Shown here in pieces: positions 1 to 12,305 of a stretch of 64,000 nucleotides of DNA. Both the position numbers and the translations under genes were made by a program. Numbering within the stretch: position 1 is the stretch's first letter; every line of letters starts with the position of its first letter. The notes under the pieces were generated by a model. That model had not been told where the DNA came from and made no database searches. It saw nothing but the letters and a program-made list of their open reading frames with translations. The stretch lies in assembly GCF_023053635.1 (NCBI RefSeq), contig NC_086182.1, positions 1,687,001 through 1,751,000 of the forward strand, in the 5' to 3' direction. The stretch comes from Elgaria multicarinata webbii (lineage: Eukaryota; Chordata; Lepidosauria; Squamata; Anguidae).

Positions 1-2519
<2,519 letters not shown>

Positions 2520-2606
2520 AGACCAGAGCTAGATTCTTCCAGAGCACGGAGACCCCTTTCTTCTTCTTCTTCTTCTTCTGCAACTCTTTCTAACCCTTTA
2601 ATAAGC

Positions 2607-2612
2607 ATTAAA
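2607..2612 (+). terminator. ACTG2: ACTG2 polyadenylation signal ATTAAA (candidate)
   Basis: ATTAAA lies about 90 bp after the actin stop codon, with a GT/T-rich stretch downstream (about 2636-2665). This would give a short 3' UTR. A second candidate, AATAAA at 2922-2927, lies about 400 bp from the stop and could serve a longer form. Confidence 0.6.
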
Positions 2613-2984
2613 ACTTTTTTCAAGTCAGCCACTGTCAATGGTGCTTTGTCCCCTGTCTTTTCATGTCATAGATCTGCTTTGAGCGAACCTTTTTCCTTTA
2701 TAACGTGTCACAGGGAAGAATTTGAAATAGGTGTTCACAGAACATCTGTCCAACGGCAGTTCACGTCCTCCTGAAAACTCACTACTTCGATTGATGAGGA
2801 TGGTGAAGTATGTTAATCTGTTCAGGGGAAGCAACAAAAAGCCTTGTGATGCCTTAGGAACTAAAAAGCCTTATTGTGACATGAACTCCTGTAGGCTCTA
2901 GTCCACAAACGTTTCTGCCACAATAAATGTGTTAGCATTTCAGCTGCCAGAAGATGATTGTTTTTAATATTTTTTTACTCACAT

Positions 2985-3140
2985 TGATAAAATGCCATTC
3001 AAAAAGCAAAAACACTAATGTTGGCCCATCAGAAAAATCCAGAGCTGAGCAAATAGGATCAACCAAAATGTTACAAATTATTGTGCAAAGCCTTTGAGTT
3101 CTCTAGAACTCTTTCATCAGGCAAGAAATCACATCAAAAT
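2985..3140 (-). repeat. Interspersed repeat fragment with hammerhead-like core, copy A
   Basis: On the minus strand this holds CTGATGA followed by a short stem-loop (GAGTTCT / AGAACTC) and then CAAAG. The same core recurs at about 25.68, 37.57, 45.79, 46.47 and 54.4 kb. The order CTGATGA - stem II - (G)AAA resembles the hammerhead ribozyme core known from Penelope-like elements. The family assignment is inferred. Confidence 0.45.
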
Positions 3141-3426
3141 AAGTGCCAAGGCAGGAGGAACGCTGGCTTTGCGTTACAGCCATAAAGACTGCATTGGTCA
3201 CAGCCCGAAGATGGACTGTAGGAAACGATGGCAGACTTAGATGGCTGAAGCGCTCCTCGGTGCTTGTGTTCAAAGGGCTCCGTATTCGTGGCTGCTGTCA
3301 TCTGCAGAGCCAGTACGGTCTGGGCATAGACTTCTGTAAGGTCTTGCCTTCACCTGGGCCACCCACAGGCTACCTGGCAGGACTGTCCACACGAGCACAC
3401 TGCTCGTGTGGACAGTCACTGCTGCT

Positions 3427-3556
3427 GCTCTTATTTATTATTTATTTATTTTAGCATTTTTGTCCTGCCTTTTAGCCAAAAAGGCTCTCAAGGCAGCTTA
3501 CAAAAATATTTCTTAAGGCAGTCCCTGCTCACAGGCTTACAATCTAAAAAAAAAAT
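3427..3556 (-). repeat. SINE/LINE 3'-tail fragment (TTTA-rich)
   Basis: An A/T tetranucleotide run is followed by 'tgtcctgccttttagccaaa' and 'ggctctcaaggcagcttaca', the reverse complement of a common reptile SINE/L2 3' end (polygonal '...CAAGGCGGCTTACA...' type). Confidence 0.5.
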
Positions 3557-3960
3557 GACACAAAAGGCAAGGGAGCGGGGTCTGGCTGCTGCTTCCTCCC
3601 CCACGGATAGCCTCTCACCTCGCCTTTATTCTTTTAAGCTCCACAGCCCAGCAACCCGGCCCTCGGTTTCCCATTCTGCTGCCACCATTAACGGTGCATG
3701 AACTCAGGCACTCTCCCACAGGCCACACCAGTTGTTTGAAATTATTTGGAATTTATTAACATAAGTAATTGCGTGTAAACAAGCAACACGGTTTCCTCAG
3801 TTGCAGTGCATAACGGTTACGAGGTTTCTTCGCATATTGGTTTCTGCAAGTTCTTTCTTAAAAGGTTCCGCTATAGAACACTACTGTCTATATTCTCAAA
3901 TATCTTTATTCCCACCAGTCCTTCCTGTCCTCTGCAATCTCGCCCTCTCTCCTCACAGAC

Positions 3961-4045
3961 CCTTCACATTTCATTTCATTTCATTTCTTGCATTTTTATA
4001 CCGCCCAATAGCCGAAGCTCTCTGGGCGGTTCACATAATCTACAC
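3961..4045 (-). mobile_element. L2-type LINE 3' end fragment
   Basis: A TTTCA-type repeat is followed by 'tttttataccgcccaatagc' and 'cgaagctctctgggcggttc'. This is the same 3' end that is joined to the L2 reverse-transcriptase ORF near 40.9 kb, so it can be assigned by comparison within the window. Confidence 0.75.
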
Positions 4046-4694
4046 TTCTGTCTTCCTGCCAGCTAAAACTATATGGACACATTTTTCAAGCTCCTCCCAC
4101 TCTCATACAGCCAGCCAATCCAAGCACTCCCCTGCCACCATCCAATCAACACTCAGGCATTCCCCCCCTCTTCTGTTCCATACTTACCAGATCTGTAAAT
4201 ACAAATTGTAAGTACATTGAGGCTTACTTACTTCCTGGAACTTTATGCATAACATAAACAAAAACCTTGCAAATACTTACACTTAAGGCCTATAAGGCAG
4301 CTGATCATCACAACATCAGTGCCATTACAGGCAGCAGAGTAGAAGACAAGGTGGACCTGGCTCATTGCGGCCACAGTCCATCTCCGCAGCAGAAGAGACC
4401 AGCAAGCTCCCTCTCTTGCATGAAGGACAGGGAGGGTCTTGCAGGCAAAGAGGCTCCATACATGCGCGCACCAAATAGCTAGAGCATTAATATGGTTTGT
4501 TGTTCTAGCCACAGCAAGCTCTTACATGTGTAGCTTCCAGGCAGGCTTGATGTATTCATACAGCTGGGCCTAAGGAAGGGACGCTTCAACTTGGGAGGAA
4601 ACACCCTTAAGTGTCCCCAGGAATGCCTTCATTTTGCACAGGAAAGTTGTCAGCAGATGAGAAATGGGCTCTGGACCACAAAGCACCATGGGTG

Positions 4695-5152
4695 TCATAG
4701 AATCATAGAATAGCAGAGTTGGAAGGGGCCCACAAGGCCATCGAGTCCAACCCCCTGCTCAATGCAGGAATCTACCCTAAATCATCCCCGACAGATGGTT
4801 GTCCAGCTGCCTCTTGAGTGCCTCTAGTGTGGGAGAGCCCACAACCTCCCTAGGTAACTGATTCCACCGTTGCACTGCTCTAACAGTCAGGAAGTTTTTC
4901 CTGATGTCCAGACGGAATCTGGCTTCCTTTAACTTGAGCCCATTATTCCGTGTCCTGCACTCTGGGAGGATCGAGAAGAGATCCTGGCCCTCCTCTGTGT
5001 GACAACCTTTCAAGTATTTGAAGAGTGCTATCAGGTCTCCCCTCAATCTTCTCTTCTCCAGGCTAAACAGGCCCAGTTCTTTCAGTCCCTCTTCAGGGGG
5101 CTTTGTTTCCAGACCCCTGATCATCCTGGTTGCCCTCCTCTGCCCTCCTTGC
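4695..5152 (-). mobile_element. CR1 LINE 3' end (end of ORF2 plus short 3' UTR)
   Basis: Read on the minus strand, the ORF2 C-terminus runs from '[14 protein letters not shown]' through '[20 protein letters not shown]' and '[20 protein letters not shown]' to the stop, then a short UTR ending in the ATTCTATGA-type repeats typical of CR1. The copy is truncated at its 5' end just beyond 5150, as most CR1 copies are. The frame is open for over 100 codons, so the insertion is not very old. Confidence 0.9.
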
Positions 5153-5716
5153 AAGGTGTGATGGCTGGCACGCAGCTCCCCACAAGAGTGACAATGATAA
5201 ATCACCTACCTCCGATGGTAGCAGGCTTGGAAGAATGCACCACCACACTTTGGCTCTCTTTTGATTGCTGCCACCCAAATTCTGTGTTCCCTCTGAGCTT
5301 AGCTGCAATCCTCAGTAGCTGGGGTGAGGGAAGGAAGTTGCCCAGCAACAAATTCATTGCTATTTCCTGTTGTAATGCCAAGTATTCTGAGGCGTCCAGG
5401 CCTTGACACGAAAACCTATTCCTGCAGGAGATGAAAGCTACTGGGTGTCAACACAGCTCCCTGACTGTTTGGGCTCTCCTTGGGGGCGTGGCTCTGGGGC
5501 CTGCCATGATGAGCACCTGCCCTGTAACATTCATACCAGGGCATCAAGTATCACCAGAGCGAGCGGATGTGCCACCCGGGCGCCGCCTGGTTAACGGCGG
5601 AGGGCAGGTTCAGCTCGGGACGCGCCTGCCTGCCTATGGCGTGGGCCGCGGCACGTCCAGGGTCTCCCTGCAGGCCAGAGCAGGCATTCAGCCGGAGCTG
5701 CGCTCGCTGCCGCCGG
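5153..5716. other. Intergenic DNA, increasingly GC-rich toward DGUOK
   Basis: No gene is seen. From about 5560 the sequence becomes CpG-rich. Together with 6351-6880 it appears to have been one GC-rich block before the hAT element inserted. Confidence 0.5.
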
Positions 5717-6350
5717 CAGGGCCGGTGCTACCATAAAGGCCACTCAGGCGGCCGCCTAGAGCGCCAATCTAAGAGGGGCGCTGGGCACAGCACTCAGGCG
5801 CATTGGCTGTGAGCCGGGCCAGCCCGAGGATTCAGCTGGGCCTGGGCAGGCGAGATGGCGCCCTGCACCCACCCAGCTGAAGCGAAGCCAGGGACGCTGG
5901 GGTGGGGGTGGGGCGGCTCCATGTTCGGACTTCCAGAACGCGCCCGGAAGAGAGACAGAGAGAGAGAGAATGTATGGGTGAATGGGGTGCATCATGGGGT
6001 CTTTGAGTGAATGCATGTGTTCATGAGTGTGTTTGTTTGGAGTGAGTGATGCTGAGTGTGTGTGTGCGCGCACGCGCATGTGAGTTGGAGGGTACGATTT
6101 GGAGGTGACATTCCTATTAAATAATCCATTTTAGACCCATAGACGTTCCTTTCCAATTTGTTTGCTATAATTGCATGACATATTTCTTGCACTTTAAAAT
6201 AAATTTAGCAGTTTCAAGTTTTGTGCTTACTTTTTTCAGGAAACATGTTCTTAAAAATCAAAGTTGGCATTTTTTGGGGGGGTCGGTGGGTGGGTAGGGT
6301 GAAAGTTGCTCACCTTGCCTAGGGCGCAAAATAGTCTGGCACCGGCCTTG
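5717..6350 (-). mobile_element. Non-autonomous hAT-type DNA transposon, copy 1 (634 bp)
   Basis: The left end is CAGGGCCGGTGC and the right end is its near inverse, GCACCGGCCTTG. The flanks gccgccgg (5709-5716) and accgccgg (6351-6358) match at 7 of 8 positions, as expected for an 8-bp hAT target duplication. The whole element matches the copy at 52,372-52,986 in reverse orientation, including the TG/CA microsatellites and the (GA)n tract. No transposase ORF is present. It sits about 530 bp upstream of the DGUOK start codon, inside GC-rich promoter DNA. Confidence 0.85.
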
Positions 6351-6880
6351 ACCGCCGGGCATCCATGGCCAGCCAGCCAGCCTCTGCCCGGCAGGGAATC
6401 AAGCGCCCGCCTCGCCTGCCGGGCTCAGCTCCGCACCCCGGAGATCAGTTGGCCCGCCGGCGGCAGCCCGGGCCACAGAGCGGGAGCAGGCGGGCGGGAG
6501 GGCGGGCGGCAGCGGCTCTCCGACGGGCCGGCGGCGGCATCAGCCTCTGGCTCGACGTGCTGCTGCCTGCCTGCCTGCCTGCCTGCCGCCGTGCCCCCCT
6601 CCCTCCGCACCGTGGCCGGGCGGCTCCGAGCCCCACGGGACCTGCGAGCAGGATGCCGCCGCTACTCCTGCGCGGCACCGCGTCCTCTTTGCGTCTCGCA
6701 CCGCGGGGCCGCCCCGTCCGTCCGCCCGCTCCCGCTGCCCCGCACATGGCCGCGACGTCGTAGCTGCGCCTGCATTTACGTGGCGGAGCCCTGCAGGAGC
6801 GAGTAAACTGCGTCTCTTTGGGCGCGGAAGGCGGCGGGGGCGCACGCGCAGTGACTCGCCTGGCTCCGCCGCCGGGCTCC
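6351..6880 (+). promoter_or_regulatory. DGUOK: DGUOK CpG-island promoter and 5' UTR
   Basis: About 530 bp of very GC- and CpG-rich sequence ends at the DGUOK start codon. It contains tandem 'cctg' and 'ggcggg' runs, a 'cacatggccgcgacgtcg' stretch with YY1-like and CRE-like half motifs, and no TATA box at a fixed distance. This is typical of a housekeeping promoter. The transcription start cannot be fixed by reading. Confidence 0.6.
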
Positions 6881-6944
6881 ATGGCTGGAGCGCGGCGCTG
6901 GTGCGCGGAGGCCGGCAAGAGGCTCTCCGTCGAGGGCAACATCG
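6881..6944 (+). CDS. DGUOK: DGUOK exon 1 (start codon, short presequence, start of P-loop)
   Basis: The ATG at 6881 opens [20 protein letters not shown] and then I, with the donor 'atcg|gtaatg'. Reading back in frame there is no other ATG before a TAG at 6761-6763, so this is the only AUG start in this exon. The 13 residues before RLS carry three basic residues and one acidic one: a weak but possible mitochondrial presequence. An upstream CTG start would add an Arg-rich extension, but that is speculation. Confidence 0.9.
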
Positions 6945-9900
6945 GTAATGGGGCCCGGGGCGGGGCGGGTTAAGAAACGACCCCGGGGCGGAGGCCCTCC
7001 CTTCCCTTATTCCTCCTCTCGCCTGAAACCTTCTGCCCGTGCTGCGAGAAAGAGTCCTCTGCACATGCCTAGAGGCGCTCTTATTGCTTTGGTTGCGCTA
7101 TGGCTGTTTCGGTTCAAACTTTATTTATTAGCAACAATGTCCCGCCCCATTTCAAAGGCTCGGGTGGGTCACGGTGTTCCACTTACTCGGGGTGGATTCT
7201 TGCATTGAGCCCCAGGGGGTTGGACTCGATGGGCTTATAGGCCCCTTCCAACTCTACTATTCTAGGATTCTACTTTCGCCCTATCACTGGCCACGAGAAG
7301 CCCGTGCAGGAAGATGCACGGGCTATGGCTATGGCGGGTCTCCAGGGAAAAAGACGTTGCTTCTGCCGCCGCCGCCGCCGCCTATGTACTTTCATGAGTG
7401 TTCGAAATGGATCAGATACATTCAGCGTGATTGTTACAAGAACGCTGTAAGGCAGGCTGGCCAGCGTCATCAGGCCTGTGTGGGGTGGGGAGGCTGAGAG
7501 AATCGCAGCTTGCTGGGGTCATGGGAGATTTGAACCAGTGTTAGTGCCCCGGCCCTTCTGCGCATTCTCTTAAGCTGCTGCTGCTGCTGCCATGTTGGCG
7601 GTGACACCGGCTCCTCCCTTTGGGCTTTGAAAACTCTAACCGAGAATGTTGGCTGATGGGCAGATGTGTCCTTTCCCCCTCCAGCCGTGGGGAAATCCAC
7701 CTTCGTGAGGCTGCTCAGAAGAGCCTTTCCAGAATGGCACGTGACTTCGGAGCCAGTCTCCAAATGGCAGAAGGTTCAAGCGGCTGGCTCCCATCAGGTA
7801 GGAGTTGACATGTAAAGCACTCAAAGCTCAAAAGCAATTGAGCCGTTCCGTTTCAATAGCTTGCATCCAGTCAACTAGTTTGTGAATGCGCAGAACTCTT
7901 CTCTCCTATCTGTACCAGAATTCGGAGAGACCTGAAAGCTTGTCCTCCTACAAACAGTTCCAATAAATTTTATAGTTCCAATAAAAGAGAGTAGAGCTAT
8001 TTGGGACCTGACACGCTTTTCTTTTGCGCAAAAAGTGCAGCCGCTCTCCTCGTTCTGAACATGAGCTGGTAGATTAATCTTGTGCTGGATAAAAGTGATC
8101 TCATAGAATCATAGAATAGTAGGTTTGGAAGGGGCCTACAAGGCCATCGAGTCCAACCCCCTGCTCAATGCAGGGATCCACCCTAAAGCATCCCTGACAG
8201 ATGGTTGTCCAGCTGCCTCTTGAAGGCCTCTAGGGTGGGAGACTGAGCATCGTGACAGGGCCGCAACTGTTATCTCCCTAGTTGCATACATTCACAGGTC
8301 CCGAGTCACAGCTGGCAGCGACTTGCATGTGTTCTGTGAAGCACTGAATCTCTTATGTGCAAGAGGACTTTGAATATCAAAAGAGCCCTGCTGGATCAGG
8401 CCAAGGGTCCATCTAGTCCAGCACTCCATTGGCCAACCAGCTGTCAACCAAGTGGAACAAGTGGAACACAGGTGCAACAGCACTCTCCTGCCCATGTTCC
8501 CCAGCAACTGGTGTATATAGCTTACTGCCATTGGTGCAGCCCCACGAGACTTAGAAATGAAGAGTGTTTAAACATGCAATGGATTTGGCCTTTTCTGGTC
8601 TTTGTACATGTCCGGCTCATTTTTCAAACTGGCAATTGCAACCGTAGATGAAAACATTGTTAAAATTGTGGAACTTCCAAGGCTTTAGCATGGGTCTGTG
8701 AGCCAACAGAGCAACTTGAGGGCATGTGCCCAGTTGACAGCAAACCTTTTCTATTTGTTCCTCGCCTTCTGCTTTCTTGCAACTCAGCTGTTGTTTTTAT
8801 GGCACTGTTAATGCGCGTCATCATGTGTCCATCACAGGGTAAGCAAACAAGACCCGCACCCGCGCCTTAGAAATGTACAGTAGAAAACTTGACTGCAGGG
8901 TGTGGAGGGGATGAAATCAGAGAGAGGGAAGCATCGGGGGGCGGACGCTGACGCGGGCGTGGTAACCCCGAAAGGATGTGACCGAATGCAGCTCCGCCCT
9001 TTCGTGGGTCTTCTTGCTGATCAGATAAGAATGAGCAGCAGGTCGGCCAAAAGAAGAAGTCCGCTTTTGAGGGCTTTGAAAGGGAAGAGCGAGGTGCTGT
9101 CAGGCGGGGCTTCAGGTGGGAAAGCCCAGGCGGAAGGGGCAGGGGGGGCGTGGGGGGAGCCATCTCAGCCATCATGGTGCCTCCTGCTGCAGGCTTTGGC
9201 TCTCTCACCGCTGAAGGCGGCTCCTTTTCCATCGGCTTATGAGCTGCTCTCGCCCACGCCAAAGAGGGGCTGGGAGTTTTGATCTGCATTGGACTCATGG
9301 GCTAGAGTGAGGCGTGCGGGGGAGGTCAGAGCATACAAGCGCTGCTGCTGCTGCTGCTGCCACCGCCGCCGCCTCCCCACCCCCTCCCCAAAGCACCCCC
9401 ACTCTCCCTCTCCCCCTTTTCCGTCCTGCTTTTAAACCCGTGCCTGTGCGGTCACCTACAGGGCTCTCCTTCTCAAAGCTTTGGGAACTTGCTTCAGATG
9501 GTTTACCAGGATCCCCCTCGGTGGTCCTACACCTTCCAGACCTACTCGTTTCTGAGCCGGCTCAAAGCCGAGCTGGAGCCTCTGTCAGTGACGCCCCCGA
9601 CGACGCCGGAACCTGTGCAGCTTTTTGAACGATCTGTCTACAGTGATAGGTATGGAGCCCGAATTCTGCGCCCCTAGTGTGGATCAGGGCCACCTGTAAA
9701 GAGAAATGGGGAGATTTCCCCTCTTTAGAAACAACCTTTGCCCCTCTGAAATGGTTCTGGTGTATGTGGTGCCCCCTCTCAATGTGCAGAGTGCGCTGCG
9801 ATGCCTTTGCTTATTGCCAGCATGCTGTTGCTGCTACGTTCCACTTAGAAGCAGAGTCACTGAGCTTGGTGGCGCGTTTGCCACGCCTCTCCTTGGTGGC

Positions 9901-12269
9901 GAGCTCAGCCTGCAGGCCAGAGGGCAAAGTTCCAGGCCCTCCTCTGCTCCGTGACTGCTGACCCTGCCTGCACTGCTGGCTTTTGGGTTTCCTGGTGCTT
10001 ATGCAAGAGGAGTTTCTCAGAGTTCCTCTAAAGTCCCACTTAGCCTCCTGTTAGGGGGGAAATTTGCCATGAGAAATGCAAAACGCTCAATCGTGTGCCG
10101 GGATGGGACCTCACCATGAAGTGCAGGGCTCTGAGCAGTGGGCTATGTGTCCCAAGCCCTGCAGATAAAGCTCCTCTGTCCTAGCTTTTATCAAGCCTCC
10201 TGCTGTGGGTAGTTTGGATGCTCCCAAACTCCCCCACAGACCTGCTGAGGAATGTTGCCAGCATTTGTCCGGGGCCAACAGCTTTACCCCACTGAGCTGG
10301 GGGAGGGTTCAGTTCCCCAGACAGGGAACGTGTCAGGTAAGCATCTTGTTAACGGATGAGTGGTTTGCCCTGAGTTGAGACCGGCAGGAAATCTCAGATG
10401 CTTTCAGAAGGATGTTCTCAGTTTGCATTCAGAAATGAAGGGGAGGTTAGTCTGTACCGAATGGAGGGGGCTGTTTTCTTAGCCATTAAATGCAGCCACG
10501 CCGTCGATGCTGGCTTTACTGGGCACAAGGAAACCCCCACCGGTGGGGGAGGGCCTCCCTTCTTCTCCCGGACCCGGGGCCGTGTGCGGTTTTGGGTGAC
10601 TTACGTGACTGTTGCTTCAGGGAAGCTGAATTGGCTTGTCCTCCCCCAGGTATGTCTTTGCCAAAAATCTCTTTGAGATTGGCCACCTAGCTGAGATTGA
10701 GTGGGTCATCTACCAGCAGTGGCACAGCTTCCTCCTGCAAGCGTTTGGGGACCAGATCGACCTCCATGGCTTCCTTTATCTCCGGGCACCTCCTGAGGTA
10801 ACTGAAAATGCAGCTAGCGGTTGGACTCTATGTGCATCGGCTGCATTCCAAGCTGGGGTTCCTCCCCCCGCCCCTTAAGGGATGCTTATTTGCTCTCCAG
10901 GCTCCTTCTGTATGTGTAGGGAAATGCCTCATCCCTTCCTTGGCCCACGCTCTCCGTCTTGTGCCCATTCCGGCTGCTCTCAGGCTGGAGATGCCCACAA
11001 GGTTCTCCAAGGGCAGGGCTTAGAGAATCATTGTGGGGTCTTGTTCAAACCTGCCTCAAAGGAGGTGAGCTTTACAAGCCCCCAAATTATTCTCCTGCTC
11101 AAATTAAAACTTTATTTATTGATTACATTTATATTCTGATGTGGAAACCAAGGCAGCATACATAATGTGAGGTAGGTTGGGCCGAGTGTCTGTGACTCGC
11201 CCAAAGTCCCCCAGTGGGTTTCCATGGCTGAGTGGGGACTAGAACCCGGATCTCCCGACTCCCAGTCCGACACTCCAGCCACTACACCACACTGGCTCTC
11301 AAATGTAAGCTGGTTTCCCCAACTGCTCAGTTTTCCCATCTCAAATGTAATGGAGCAACATAGATTTTTTGTAGGCGCAGAAGCCTTTGTGGGGATCCCA
11401 TGAAGTTGGGCTCCCCCTGTTCTGGGGTTTGCCCTTGCAGTGGCTGAATTCTTCACCCATTTAATGTGAAGAAGAGAGGGCTCGTTTTCCTGTCCCTTAG
11501 ATTAGACCAAAAAATGGTTTAGTTCTTCCAGTTTTGGGGGGAAATCTCGGATTGTTTTGGCAGCGTTTCTGGGCTGCCTCCTCCTCCTCCTCCTCCTCCT
11601 CCTCCGACTGTTCTCGCCTTCGGCTTCCCTCCCACAGCCTCCCAACCATTCCCCGCCCTCTTCCAGTCTCCACTTTTAGTTCCTCCTGCTTCCTAGTCTT
11701 CTGCTTTGGGCATCTATCGTATCCCTGGTTCAGGGCCACGTGGACATGGGAGGCCTCTGGGACAATCAAGTTAACAACTGTACTCCTGTGGAGGCCATAA
11801 AGCCCAGGAAAAGACTTGGGGCAGACCACGAGGGCGGGCGGGGGTGCGTCACAGGGACCAGTGCGCCCCCAGACCCCTTCCGTGGCGCCTGCCAAGGTGC
11901 CCTCCCTCTCCCGCTTTTAAACTCACCCACCCCAAAACCGTTTCTTACCAGCAACTGGGATTACTGTGTTCTGTGCTCTTACTCCATGCATTGAGGCCTC
12001 TGCCTTGTATTCGGTCTGTTGGGCAGGTGACGTCTCTTTTGCCATGCCTCCCAGGGCAGCCATTTTATGGTGGTGCCCAGGACAGTTTCTCCATTGCCAA
12101 ACGTGCCCATGGCCTCAGCAGGTTGCCTCCCTCTGGGCTAGAGTGTGCGCACAGCACCGAATAGATGGAGCTGGGCTGAAAAGCTATGTTAGGGTGGTGC
12201 AAGCCCTGTTTGTCAAATGGCTGCATTCAACGAGCTGTTGGAGATGCCAGTCAAGCTCAGTTTGTTATT

Positions 12270-12305
<36 letters not shown>

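Noticed and set aside
6306-7064. Several 100-170-codon frames on both strands around DGUOK exon 1
   Set aside because: Same GC-content effect. None has a domain, and the true exon is fixed by the P-loop and the splice junction.
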